DNA of 64,000 nucleotides from Acinetobacter pittii (GTDB taxonomy: Bacteria; Pseudomonadota; Gammaproteobacteria; Pseudomonadales; Moraxellaceae): positions 1,984,001 to 2,048,000 of the forward strand of contig NZ_CP139286.1 of NCBI RefSeq assembly GCF_034067285.1, in the 5' to 3' direction. Both the position numbers and the translations under genes were made by a program. This document shows, piece after piece, positions 28,891 through 37,988 of this stretch (its first letter is position 1; each line of letters begins with the position of its first letter). Below the pieces are notes generated by a model. That model had not been told where the DNA came from. It saw nothing but the letters and a program-made list of their open reading frames with translations, and ran no database searches.

Positions 28891-29991
28891 ATGACATCTT
28901 CCGACACATCACGCATTGCAGTGCAACAACTTGATCCGCATGAATTAAAAGCATGGATCAAAGCTCAAGCATTAGAATTAGGTTTTGCTGATTGTGTCAT
29001 TGCCAAACCAGATGCTCAAGAGCAAATGCCACGTTTTTTGGAGTATCTAGAACGTGGTTATCATGCAGACATGACCTATTTAGAAGAAAATCTAGAAAAG
29101 CGAGCTGATCCAAAATTATTAGTTCCTGGCACAAAAAGTATTATTTGTGTCCGTATGAATTATCTTGTGGAATCTCCAAAACCACGATATGTACCTTTTG
29201 AACCAAACTCGGCCATTATCGCCCGTTATGCACGTGGCCGTGACTACCATAAAGTCATGCGTGGTAGATTGAAAACCTTAGCGACAAGGATTCGTGAAAA
29301 AGTCGGCGATTTTGAATCTCGTCCTTTTGCAGACTCGGCACCTATTTTTGAAAAATCATTAGCTGAAAGTGCTGGAATGGGTTGGACAGGCAAACATACT
29401 TTACTTATTCATAAAAAATCAGGGTCTTTTTTTGTATTAGGCGAGCTATTTACATCCCTTGACTTACCTTTTGATGAACCGGCAACAGCACATTGTGGTA
29501 CTTGTAGCGCGTGTATCGATATTTGCCCGACACAAGCGATTGTCGAGCCTTATATGCTAGATGCCAGACGTTGTATTGCATACTTAACTATCGAATATAA
29601 AGGAATTATTGCTGAAGAATTACGTGCAGGAATTGGTAATCGAATTTTTGGTTGTGATGACTGTCAGTTAATCTGCCCATGGAATAGCTTTGCGAAAAAA
29701 GCTTCAATTACCGATTTCAACCCTAGGCATGGATTAGATCATATTAGTCTGCTTGATATCTGGCAGTGGGATGAAGCCACTTTTTTAGCCAATACAGAAG
29801 GTAGCCCTATCCGCCGGACAGGTTATCAATCATTTAAACGTAATATTGCCATCGGTTTAGGCAATGCACCTTATTCAAAAGAAATTGTAGATCAGCTACA
29901 AAATGGCAAGAATTTACATGACGAAATTGTCAATGTGCATATTGATTGGGCAATTGAACAACAACTCAGCCAAGTTCAGTCATCAAATTAA
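28891..29991 (+). CDS. queG: epoxyqueuosine reductase QueG
   Basis: A 366-residue iron-sulfur and cobalamin-dependent enzyme that performs the last step of queuosine synthesis in tRNA. Two 4Fe-4S motifs are visible: CGTCSACIDICP (about 201-212) and CDDCQLICPWN (about 257-267). The open frame continues upstream through the 5' end of nnr, but the ATG at 28891 gives the family length and a start MTSSDTSR. It is divergent from nnr. Confidence 0.94.
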   Translation: MTSSDTSRIAVQQLDPHELKAWIKAQALELGFADCVIAKPDAQEQMPRFLEYLERGYHADMTYLEENLEKRADPKLLVPGTKSIICVRMNYLVESPKPRYVPFEPNSAIIARYARGRDYHKVMRGRLKTLATRIREKVGDFESRPFADSAPIFEKSLAESAGMGWTGKHTLLIHKKSGSFFVLGELFTSLDLPFDEPATAHCGTCSACIDICPTQAIVEPYMLDARRCIAYLTIEYKGIIAEELRAGIGNRIFGCDDCQLICPWNSFAKKASITDFNPRHGLDHISLLDIWQWDEATFLANTEGSPIRRTGYQSFKRNIAIGLGNAPYSKEIVDQLQNGKNLHDEIVNVHIDWAIEQQLSQVQSSN

Positions 29992-30078
29992 AAAAATGAT
30001 GTTTTTTGCCCTATAGCTTTAATACGAATTCTGTATGATTATGTGTAGTGAATTAATGCCATCATCATGGATATGACA

Positions 30079-31068
30079 ATGACTCTACGTAATGATTGGA
30101 ATCGTGAAGAAATCCAAGCTTTATATGAACAACCTTTTTTGGATTTAGTTTTCAAGGCTCAGCAAGTACATCGTGAGCACTTCACTGCCAATTCGATTCA
30201 GGTCAGTACCCTTTTATCTATTAAAACGGGTAAATGTCCTGAAGATTGCAAATACTGCTCACAATCGGCACATTACGAATCAAAATTAGAAGCAGAAAAA
30301 CGTATTGCTGTTGAAAAAGTGATTAGTGAAGCGAAAGCTGCCAAAGATTCAGGTTCTTCACGTTTTTGTATGGGTGCTGCTTGGCGTAACCCACATGAGC
30401 GCGATATGCCTTATGTTTTAGAAATGGTACGCGAAGTTAAAGCATTGGGTATGGAAACCTGTATGACTTTAGGTATGCTTAACCAATCCCAAGCAGAACG
30501 CCTAAAAGTTGCTGGTTTAGATTATTACAACCATAATCTAGATACATCTCGCGAGTATTATTCTCACATCATTAGTACCCGTACTTTTGATGATCGTTTA
30601 AATACACTTGATTATGTTCGTCAAGCTGGTATGAAAGTTTGTAGTGGCGGTATTGTAGGTTTAGGCGAAAGTCGTGAAGACCGAATTGGTTTATTACATG
30701 AACTCGCTACCCTACCAATTCACCCTGAATCTGTGCCAATCAACATGCTTGTTCCTATTGAAGGAACGCCTTTAGCCGATGTTGAAAAGCTTGATGTCAT
30801 TGAATGGATCCGTACTATTGCTGTTGCACGTATTATCATGCCACATAGTTATATCCGTCTCTCTGCAGGGCGCGAATCATTAAGTGATTCAGACCAAGCC
30901 TTAGCATTTATGGCTGGTGCAAACTCGTTATTCTCTGGCGATAAATTACTGACCACACCAAATGCTGGTGAAGGTAAAGACCAAGCTTTATTTAATAAAT
31001 TAGGTTTAACTGCTGAAAAGCCAAAACCAACGGTTGCCGATTTATCAGTAGATGCAATGAGTGCTTAA
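30079..31068 (+). CDS. bioB: biotin synthase
   Basis: A 329-residue radical-SAM enzyme that inserts sulfur into dethiobiotin. The radical-SAM cluster CPEDCKYC is near residue 49, and YYNHNLDTS and the GGIVGLGE strand are intact. Three in-frame ATGs (30067, 30073, 30079) lie close together; the last was chosen because related BioB proteins begin MTLRNDW, but no ribosome-binding site is decisive. Other bio genes are not adjacent. A BirA-type operator is not visible upstream. Confidence 0.94.
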   Translation: MTLRNDWNREEIQALYEQPFLDLVFKAQQVHREHFTANSIQVSTLLSIKTGKCPEDCKYCSQSAHYESKLEAEKRIAVEKVISEAKAAKDSGSSRFCMGAAWRNPHERDMPYVLEMVREVKALGMETCMTLGMLNQSQAERLKVAGLDYYNHNLDTSREYYSHIISTRTFDDRLNTLDYVRQAGMKVCSGGIVGLGESREDRIGLLHELATLPIHPESVPINMLVPIEGTPLADVEKLDVIEWIRTIAVARIIMPHSYIRLSAGRESLSDSDQALAFMAGANSLFSGDKLLTTPNAGEGKDQALFNKLGLTAEKPKPTVADLSVDAMSA

Positions 31069-31086
31069 CTTAACACTTAAAAATTT

Positions 31087-31114
31087 AAAAGCCCTGATCA
31101 TTCAGGGCTTTTTT
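31087..31114. terminator. terminator between bioB and the 70-residue ORF
   Basis: An 11-base stem AAAAGCCCTGA (31087-31097) pairs with TCAGGGCTTTT (31102-31112), loop TCAT, flanked by A and T runs. Confidence 0.85.
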
Positions 31115-31117
31115 CAT

Positions 31118-31330
31118 TTATATAGAAGTTACTAATATCCCGTAAGTGGCATTCAGGAAAGTTCCGACTCGAATAATATCCCTGCCTGCCGCATGCGTTA
31201 CTGTGAACTCTTGGCTCAATACATCAAAATTAAAAGAATCAAAAACATCTTGATGGTGTAAGAGCCAAGTTACTGTATCTGCTATATTATCATCCGCAAT
31301 ATAAGTTAAAGCTTTAAAGTCTTTACTCAT
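31118..31330 (-). CDS. hypothetical 70-residue protein
   Basis: No family is recognised. It is a soluble, mildly acidic protein with the core DVFDSFNFDVLSQEFTVTHAAG. The ribosome-binding site (AAGAG) is weak. It ends at the bidirectional terminator shared with bioB and follows another small unknown gene on the same strand with a 63-base gap, so both may form one unit. Confidence 0.5.
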   Translation of the reverse strand: MSKDFKALTYIADDNIADTVTWLLHHQDVFDSFNFDVLSQEFTVTHAAGRDIIRVGTFLNATYGILVTSI

Positions 31331-31393
31331 AAATAACTCTTAAAAATAAATTTTATGAATTTTATATGAGTTCACTCTACCTTAAAAGAAAAT

Positions 31394-31744
31394 CTAAGCT
31401 GCTTTAGGATTTACCAACGAACGCCCCGACAATAGACTTGCCAAAGCTTGAGGTGAAAATTCTAAAGAAAGCACATGATTTTTGAGATTGACTGAATGCT
31501 TACTGATTAGTGGAAGTAAGCCATCTTCTGTTTCAAAGACATATTCATCTGCAATATTTAAAATACCTTCAAGGTTCGTCGTACTCGAAGCAAGATCATG
31601 ACTAAAGATGTCATAAATCGTTTGCAAGTTAAAGGTTGTTTGCTGTTCCGTCGGATGCTTAATGAGATAATCCTTTAAAAATAAAACTAATTTATGAGCA
31701 AAGAAAAAGTAATTAGGTTTATAGCTATACTTCATACTATTCAT
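31394..31744 (-). CDS. hypothetical 116-residue protein
   Basis: No family is recognised. The protein is soluble, beginning MNSMKYSYKPNYFFF, with an amphipathic C-terminal half ending SGRSLVNPKAA. The frame extends upstream to 31873, but that part is a low-complexity Phe/Ile/Lys stretch of AT-rich DNA. GGAG lies 9 bases before the ATG at 31744, which I took as the start. It lies at the edge of the AT-rich pilus block. Confidence 0.5.
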   Translation of the reverse strand: MNSMKYSYKPNYFFFAHKLVLFLKDYLIKHPTEQQTTFNLQTIYDIFSHDLASSTTNLEGILNIADEYVFETEDGLLPLISKHSVNLKNHVLSLEFSPQALASLLSGRSLVNPKAA

Positions 31745-32189
31745 GGAACTGAACTCCAGATTATCTTTTATTAAATTACAACTAAAACAGTAGGAATTGA
31801 ATCTTAAAAAATTCTTAAAAAAATAAATTATTTCACAAGTTAAATAAAAAATAAATTTAATATTTAAAAACAACCACTTAACAACATATTTAGAAATTTT
31901 ATAATAAAAAATATTTTAAATTTAAATTAATTTATTAAAATACAAACACTTAAATATTTTAAGTTTTTAATTTTATTTTAATGAAATAGTAGGTAATTAT
32001 TTTACCAAATGATAAAAAATATCTCACCCATTCGCTCTTAATAAAAATTAATTGATCAAAATATATATAAATATAATGTTTTTCTTGTTTTTTGATTGAA
32101 AAATGATATATTTCCTTCGCCTTACTTAATCAGAATAAACTTACTGAAAAGTAATGGATTTTATTTTAAAGGGCTATTCTGGGGATTTT
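31745..32189. promoter_or_regulatory. very AT-rich region upstream of the pilus operon
   Basis: A 445-base spacer, mostly A and T. A plausible promoter for the pilin gene is TTGTTT (32085-32090), a 16-base spacer, and TATATT (32107-32112). A TATAAT at 32072-32077 is a second possible -10. Such AT-rich DNA in front of fimbrial genes is commonly silenced by H-NS. That is an inference here. Confidence 0.4.
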
Positions 32190-32726
32190 ATGAAAAAATT
32201 TATTTTTATGGCGGCTGTTTCTCTCTTAAATATAGCAAATGCACAAGCTGCAGATGGCACAATTACTATTAATGGTCTTGTTACGGATAATACTTGTACT
32301 ATTGATACTGGAGATAAAAATTTAACAATCAATTTACCTACCGTTTCATCTCAAACCTTAAAGAATGCAGGTGATGTGGCTGGTCGTACGCCTTTTCAAA
32401 TTAACTTAACGAACTGTGCCGCTGCAGGTAAGGTTGCAACTTATTTTGAACCCGGTGCTACCGTTGACTTTAATACGGGTCGGTTATTAAACCAAGCCAC
32501 CTCTGGTGCAGCAACAAATGTGAATATTCAATTACTTGGCAGTAATAATGCTGTCATTCCTGTACTTGCTACAAGCACCAATGAAACACAGACTAATTCA
32601 CAATGGGTAAATGTTTCAGCAGGTGGTAGTGCTGACCTTAACTATTATGCTGAATATTATGCTACAGGTGCTTCTACTGCTGGTACGGTAACATCGCAAG
32701 TAAAATACACGATTATTTATCAATAA
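32190..32726 (+). CDS. major fimbrial subunit (type 1 pilin family)
   Basis: A 178-residue pilin. The N-terminal signal peptide ends near ANAQAA and the mature part starts DGTITINGLVTDNTCTID. The Cys in DNTC pairs with that in LTNCAAAG, the conserved pilin disulfide. The C-terminus SQVKYTIIYQ shows the alternating hydrophobic pattern and penultimate Tyr used for chaperone donor-strand binding. The start at 32190 follows GGGGA; the frame open from 32154 would spoil the signal peptide. It is the first of four pilus genes. Confidence 0.9.
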   Translation: MKKFIFMAAVSLLNIANAQAADGTITINGLVTDNTCTIDTGDKNLTINLPTVSSQTLKNAGDVAGRTPFQINLTNCAAAGKVATYFEPGATVDFNTGRLLNQATSGAATNVNIQLLGSNNAVIPVLATSTNETQTNSQWVNVSAGGSADLNYYAEYYATGASTAGTVTSQVKYTIIYQ

Positions 32727-32738
32727 AATTAAAATTGA

Positions 32739-32762
32739 AGCTTCTATTCATGAATAGAAGCT
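32739..32762. repeat. perfect palindrome between pilin and chaperone genes
   Basis: A 24-base perfect palindrome AGCTTCTATTCA / TGAATAGAAGCT lies just after the pilin stop and has no T run after it. It should form a stable mRNA hairpin. A likely role is to protect the pilin message or limit read-through so that the major subunit is made in excess. Confidence 0.7.
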
Positions 32763-32799
32763 ATCTCCTACCTATTATTTATTATTGAGAATATGACTC

Positions 32800-33546
32800 A
32801 TGCTTTTTCGTGGTCGTAAATTTTTTTGGGGATTAGTTTGCCTACAGGCAGTACTAACTACTACAGGTCATGCTGAAATTGTTTTACATGGTACACGTGT
32901 CATTTATCCTTCAAATGCACGTGAAATCACATTACAACTGAGTAATAACGGTACTGCCCCGTCTCTTGTCCAAGCATGGATTGATGATGGAAATGCCAAG
33001 TCAACACCAGATGAAGCAAATGTCCCCTTCATTATTACACCACCGATTTCGCGGGTAGAAGCAACTAAGGGACAAACCTTAAGAATTACAGCTTTACCAA
33101 CCTCATCTCAACTTAGCCAGCAACAAGAATCGATTTTTTGGCTTAATGTTTTAGATATACCTCCTAAACCAGAAGGGAAAACTCAACAAAAAGACCAAGC
33201 CACATCTACCTCTAATAATTTTTTGCAACTCGCTGTTCGCTCAAGAATTAAATTCTTTTATCGTCCTACAGACCTAAAAGAAAATGTTGATCAACTCAGT
33301 GACAAAGTCGAATGGAAAATAAATGATCAATATATTGCAATAAAAAATCCTACGCCGTTTTTCCTCACTATTACTTCAATTTTTCAAACAAGTGAAGGTC
33401 ATAAAACAGACTTATTACAGCAAGGTATAATGATTGCCCCTTTTTCAGAGGATAAAATAAAAATAAAAAATAAAAACTTAGCAGATATGAGTTTTGTATA
33501 TATCAATGATTACGGTGGACGAGTTGAGCACCAAATAAAGTTCTAA
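32800..33546 (+). CDS. periplasmic fimbrial chaperone
   Basis: A 248-residue PapD-like chaperone with a signal peptide ending near TGHA. Domain 1 holds the G1-strand motif LQLAVRSRIKFFYRP near 143-157, with the conserved Arg and Lys region that binds subunit C-termini. FWLNVLDIPP near 108 is the F1 strand with its Pro pair. A Gln/Lys-rich insert (KPEGKTQQKDQ) lies in the F1-G1 loop, whose long form is usual for some classes. It assists folding of the pilins encoded on both sides. Confidence 0.92.
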   Translation: MLFRGRKFFWGLVCLQAVLTTTGHAEIVLHGTRVIYPSNAREITLQLSNNGTAPSLVQAWIDDGNAKSTPDEANVPFIITPPISRVEATKGQTLRITALPTSSQLSQQQESIFWLNVLDIPPKPEGKTQQKDQATSTSNNFLQLAVRSRIKFFYRPTDLKENVDQLSDKVEWKINDQYIAIKNPTPFFLTITSIFQTSEGHKTDLLQQGIMIAPFSEDKIKIKNKNLADMSFVYINDYGGRVEHQIKF

Positions 33547-33577
33547 CCTCACTGTATTACTTAAGAAAATTTAACTA

Positions 33578-33592
33578 CCTATCATGAATAGG
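33578..33592. repeat. small hairpin between chaperone and usher genes
   Basis: CCTAT and ATAGG flank the loop CATGA in the 56-base spacer before the usher gene. The core TCATGAATAG is the same as in the palindrome at 32739-32762, so the two spacers share a short related hairpin. Confidence 0.4.
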
Positions 33593-33602
33593 CTCTAAAA
33601 CT

Positions 33603-36143
33603 ATGTCTAAATGGTTTATACCTTATATATGTTTAAAAAGCCCTTTTACTTGTTACATCGTATCAAGTATTACGTTATTCATGTCTGTGGCTGCATATGC
33701 TGAAAATAATACTGATGTTTCACATTTCTCAAAAGCCGAATTTGATAGTAATTTCTTAGTCGGTAACGCACAAAAAATTGATATAGCTCGCTTCAAATAC
33801 GGAAACCCGATCTTACCTGGTGAATACAGCTTAGATATCTATGTGAATGGTCAATGGCTAGGTAAACGGCGCATGCAATTTAATGCCCTAACTCCCAACA
33901 CAAATGCTGAAACATGTTTTACAGAAGCCATGTTATTTGAATATGGTGTAAAAGCTGATGTTTTGATTCAAAAAGCTTCTACTTCATCGGCTTCGTGCAA
34001 AGCTCTCGCTTCATGGATAGATAATGCTTTTTATTTATTTGATAGTTCCCGTTTAAGACTTGATATTTCAATTCCGCAAGCAGTCTTAGAAAAAAATGCG
34101 CAGGGCTATATCGATCCACACTTGTGGGATCGCGGTATTAACGCGGCTTTTTTAACTTATAACGCAACAGCATATCGAATAGTGAATGAACAGCGTGAAA
34201 ATACATATGCTTTTATGGGAACAAATCTTGGAGCGAATTTAGCAAGTTGGCAGTTTCGCCATAATGGACAATGGAAATGGCAAAGCCAGTCCAGCTCTCA
34301 ATCCAATAATTCTTCTTATACATCAACAAATACATATGTACAAAAGGCCTTTCCCCAAATTCATGGTGTTGTGACCTTAGGAGATTATTTTACTAATAGT
34401 GATTTTATCGACTCCTTACCCTATCGCGGCGTAAATATTTCAAGTGATGACCGAATGCTTCCAAATAGTATGGTGGGTTATGCTCCAAGAATCCGAGGTT
34501 ATGCAAAAACCAATGCAAAAGTCGAGGTTAGACAACAAGGTAATTTAATCTATCAGACAACAGTACCGCCTGGAAACTTTGAAATTAATGATCTCTATCC
34601 AACAGGATTTGGAGGCGAGCTACAAGTTTCGGTAATTGAATCTAATGGCGTAATTCAGAAATTCGCTATTCCCTATGCTTCTGTCATTGAAATGCTGCGC
34701 CCGCAAATGAGTCGATATTCATTCACTTTAGGACAATTTCGCGATTCAAACGTTAAATTAACTCCATGGTTAATACAGGGTAAATATCAACGAGGAATTA
34801 ATAATTACCTCACGGCTTATAGTTCAGCTCAAGGGGCACAACAATATTTCTCTGTATTATTAGGTACAGCTTTTTCAACACCAATTGGAGCTATTTCTTT
34901 CGATGTCACTCACTCAAATGCCGAATTTGCTCAACAGCCTAAAATGGCGGGGCAAAGTTATCGTTTAAGTTACAGTAAGCTATTTTCTCCAACGCATACC
35001 AATTTAACATTAGCAACTTATCGTTATTCAACAGAAAACTATCTCAAATTGCGTGATGCAATTTTAATTCGAGACTTACAACAACAAAATATTGATAGTT
35101 TTTCAGTAGGCAAACAAAAAAGTGAATTCCAGCTTACTTTGAATCAAGCCCTTCCAAACCAGTGGGGAAATTTCTATTTAGTAGGCTCGTGGACAAATTA
35201 TTGGAATCAATCTACTCCTAATAAGCAGTTCCAATTAGGTTATAGCAATCAATTTAAAGATTTAACTTATAGTTTATCTGCAATTAATAGCGAAATTACC
35301 CAAGCTGATGGGCGGGCTGGCCAAGATACTCGATACCTAGCGTCCCTATCCTTTCCATTAGATTTTAAAAAAACCTCTTTAAATTTGAATAGTGTTCTAA
35401 GTGAAGATAGCCAAATTTTAAACTTAAGCGGGTTTACAGGAAGTCGTTTGAACTACGGTGCATCAATTTCTAGTCAAGATCAGGGGCAAACGAATCTCAA
35501 TATTAATGGTAACTATAAAACAAACTACACAACCATAGGCGCTTCAATAAGTTATGCAGATTCCTATCAACAAGAAATGCTTAACTTAAGTGGCAATCTC
35601 GTTGCACACTCCCAAGGACTACTATTTGGACCAGACCAAGCTCAAACAATGGTATTAGTTTACGCGCCAGATGCAACAGGAGCACAAGTCGGGAATACGC
35701 CAGGACTAAGCATTAATAAAAAAGGGTATGCCGTTATTCCGTATGTTACACCCTACCGTATGAATGATATTAGCCTTGACCCGCAGAATATGTCTACACA
35801 AGTTGAGCTAGCTGAAAGTAGCTTACGTATCGCACCTTATGCAGGCTCAATCACTAAAGTTCAATTCTCAACAAAAAAAGGTTATGCACTTTTTATTAAT
35901 ACAACAACATTAGATGGTTCACATCTACCTTTTGCCGCACAGGTATATAACCAGAATAACGAAGTAATAGGCATTGTCGCACAAGGCAGTCGTATTTATT
36001 TAAGAACACCCTTAAGCCATGGCCGTTTATATGTGAAATGGGGAGATAAGAGTACAGAAAAATGCGAACTTGAATACGATATAACCGATCAAATAAAGCA
36101 TAACAACCAACCAATTATTATGACAAAGGCAGTCTGTAAATGA
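33603..36143 (+). CDS. outer membrane fimbrial usher
   Basis: An 846-residue PapC/FimD-type usher that forms the outer-membrane channel and assembly platform for the pilus. After an unusually long N-terminal signal region (about 1-33) comes the N-terminal domain with FLVGNAQKIDIARFKYGNPILPG. The plug region GYAPRIRGYAKTNAKVEVRQQGNLIYQTTVPPGNFEINDL lies near 296-335 in the beta-barrel. The C-terminal domains end MTKAVCK. The two C-terminal cysteines are present. Its stop overlaps the tip gene by four bases. Confidence 0.94.
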   Translation: MSKWFIPYICLKSPFTCYIVSSITLFMSVAAYAENNTDVSHFSKAEFDSNFLVGNAQKIDIARFKYGNPILPGEYSLDIYVNGQWLGKRRMQFNALTPNTNAETCFTEAMLFEYGVKADVLIQKASTSSASCKALASWIDNAFYLFDSSRLRLDISIPQAVLEKNAQGYIDPHLWDRGINAAFLTYNATAYRIVNEQRENTYAFMGTNLGANLASWQFRHNGQWKWQSQSSSQSNNSSYTSTNTYVQKAFPQIHGVVTLGDYFTNSDFIDSLPYRGVNISSDDRMLPNSMVGYAPRIRGYAKTNAKVEVRQQGNLIYQTTVPPGNFEINDLYPTGFGGELQVSVIESNGVIQKFAIPYASVIEMLRPQMSRYSFTLGQFRDSNVKLTPWLIQGKYQRGINNYLTAYSSAQGAQQYFSVLLGTAFSTPIGAISFDVTHSNAEFAQQPKMAGQSYRLSYSKLFSPTHTNLTLATYRYSTENYLKLRDAILIRDLQQQNIDSFSVGKQKSEFQLTLNQALPNQWGNFYLVGSWTNYWNQSTPNKQFQLGYSNQFKDLTYSLSAINSEITQADGRAGQDTRYLASLSFPLDFKKTSLNLNSVLSEDSQILNLSGFTGSRLNYGASISSQDQGQTNLNINGNYKTNYTTIGASISYADSYQQEMLNLSGNLVAHSQGLLFGPDQAQTMVLVYAPDATGAQVGNTPGLSINKKGYAVIPYVTPYRMNDISLDPQNMSTQVELAESSLRIAPYAGSITKVQFSTKKGYALFINTTTLDGSHLPFAAQVYNQNNEVIGIVAQGSRIYLRTPLSHGRLYVKWGDKSTEKCELEYDITDQIKHNNQPIIMTKAVCK

Positions 36144-37159
36144 ATAATATTTTAAAAAAAATTGGATTTTTAGCGGTGAGTCTATTTGCTTATAACCATA
36201 CAAATGCAAATTGTACTTTAAGTAAAGGATTTACCACTGTCGATATTCCAATGAACATTGGTAAAATCGTTGTAAAACCGACAGATCCTATAGGAACTAT
36301 ATTACAAAGGAATACTTTTTCGATCTCTCCAAATAACTCAAGTGCAACATGTAATCGTGCGAGTGATCAAATTATTGCAGCTCTCCCCTTAAACTATCCA
36401 ATTAGTCCAATAGGTAATAATGTCTATGCAACCAATATTCCCGGTATTGGTATTCGTCTTTATCGTGAAGCTGCAGATGCTTCAGATTTTTCTGGATATT
36501 ATCCATATAGACGTACATTAACACCCAATACAGCCTATACGCTTTCTCCAGGGTATTTTGTTATGGAATTAATTAAAACTGCGATGACAACAGGTTCAGG
36601 CGCCTTAGTAGCAGGCCGTTACAGTACTTATTATGTATCGGGGCAACAGAATCGCCCATTTCTAACCACTACCGTATTAAGTAATGCCCCTATTTTAATC
36701 GCATCCTCATCATGTGAAATTCAAAATGGTATAGATACCCCTGTGCAACTTCCTAATGTTATGAAGTCAGGTTTTAAAGCGATTGGTTCAACACAAGGTG
36801 AACAGAGTTTTAACTTATCCATTTTATGTAATGGCGGCGAAAATAACTCTGGTATAGCTACGAGCAACACGATCAGCTTAAGTTTTGATTATAACTCTGA
36901 CCCCACCAATAATCAGGTCATTAATAATAGTGCTGCAAATTCAAACAAAGCCAATGGTGTGGGTGTAGAACTGCTATGGAATATGAATGGCGCTAAAAGC
37001 CCTATTCAAAAAACAGCCAAACAAAATATAGGCACGGTCAATTCTAACCAAACTATAGAATATGATATTCCCTTAACTGCTCGTTACTATCAAACAGCAA
37101 CTAATGTGAGCGCAGGTATAGTTACCGCAACAGCAACGGTGACTATTCAATATGATTAA
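36140..37159 (+). CDS. two-domain fimbrial tip protein (adhesin candidate)
   Basis: A 339-residue exported protein with a signal peptide ending near TNA. The first half (about 24-190) looks like a lectin or receptor-binding domain. The second (about 193-339, from SSCEIQNGIDTPVQLPNV to VTATATVTIQYD) is a pilin domain with the paired cysteines SSCEI and ILCNGG and a donor-strand C-terminus. This two-domain layout is that of FimH-like tip adhesins. The gene is translationally coupled to the usher (ATGA overlap). The receptor is unknown. Confidence 0.85.
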   Translation: MNNILKKIGFLAVSLFAYNHTNANCTLSKGFTTVDIPMNIGKIVVKPTDPIGTILQRNTFSISPNNSSATCNRASDQIIAALPLNYPISPIGNNVYATNIPGIGIRLYREAADASDFSGYYPYRRTLTPNTAYTLSPGYFVMELIKTAMTTGSGALVAGRYSTYYVSGQQNRPFLTTTVLSNAPILIASSSCEIQNGIDTPVQLPNVMKSGFKAIGSTQGEQSFNLSILCNGGENNSGIATSNTISLSFDYNSDPTNNQVINNSAANSNKANGVGVELLWNMNGAKSPIQKTAKQNIGTVNSNQTIEYDIPLTARYYQTATNVSAGIVTATATVTIQYD

Positions 37160-37725
37160 TTCCCCCCTATACCATTTATTAAAAATAAAAAATTAAAGGT
37201 TGCTAAAAACTTAAATTTTTAACTTTTTAAAACTTTGTAGTTATATTAAAAAATTCCATAAAAAAATGCTCATAAGCGAAAATAGCAAATGAGCATTAGT
37301 GATAACCACTTAACCTGAAATACAAATTGTGGGAAATAGATCACAATTTGCCTGACTATAATTCCAAAATCTAGCTCAAAAATCAAGTCTTTTTTTTATT
37401 AAAAAGTTAAAAAAATAAAGTAACCCATTGTTTTAAATAAATTTAAAAAGTATATTTAATTTCAAAACAGCTATTCTATAGTGTTTCTAAAGAATTATCA
37501 TTCTATTAATTAATAAAAACTTAATTTTAAGAAAATTTAAAAGATCCATTTTTAAGTAGATTAAAAATATTTAATATAATTTCAATAACTTAAATTCAAA
37601 TATTAAAAATTAGTGTTTATAACAATTATAAAGAATTACATAATTTATAAGAAAAAAAACATAAATAAATTTAGAAATCCCCTTCAATTACAAACAAGAT
37701 CTTAGGCTTTTCACTAGAACGTAAC
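37160..37725. other. AT-rich region after the pilus operon with two inverted repeats
   Basis: A 566-base gene-free stretch. It contains AATGCTCAT (37265-37273) paired with ATGAGCATT (37289-37297), and CAAATTGTG (37323-37331) paired with CACAATTTG (37342-37350). Neither is followed by a T run, so they are not typical terminators. The second resembles a regulator site (TGTG/CACA arms), but its spacing is 2 bases too long for CRP. Confidence 0.4.
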
Positions 37726-37905
37726 ATGCTCATTTTTTGGAAAATATTATGTATTATTTTATTAAGTCTAGGAGCCTTCAGCATAGGGTGTGCAATTAGT
37801 AAAATTGATTTCTTTCTGTTCTTAATAGGTCTACTTTTATTGCTATCTTTTATATTAGCTTTAAAGCAAGCACGCGAAGATGCAGGTATCTTTCCTGATG
37901 CTTAA
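37726..37905 (+). CDS. small membrane protein, 59 residues
   Basis: A short frame starting MLIFWKILCIILLSLGAFSI, with two hydrophobic segments (about 1-23 and 28-46) and a polar tail KQAREDAGIFPDA. The amino-acid composition and the clean hydrophobic/polar pattern look coding in a region where random frames are Lys/Asn/Phe noise. No good ribosome-binding site is visible. It lies 83 bases before an AraC regulator. The function is unknown. Confidence 0.45.
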   Translation: MLIFWKILCIILLSLGAFSIGCAISKIDFFLFLIGLLLLLSFILALKQAREDAGIFPDA

Positions 37906-37988
37906 TTATAAATTCTAAAAATATCGTATTAACCATAAAATCATGGTTGAATGCATCCTATAATTTACTGGGTAATTACTATAAAAAT

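Noticed and set aside
31745..31873. N-terminal extension of the 116-residue protein
   Set aside because: It encodes low-complexity Phe/Ile/Lys-rich sequence in AT-only DNA; a GGAG box fits the ATG at 31744.
37323..37350. CRP-type site after the pilus operon
   Set aside because: The TGTG/CACA arms are present, but the inner spacing is two bases too long and the TGTGA half is imperfect. Kept only as an inverted repeat.
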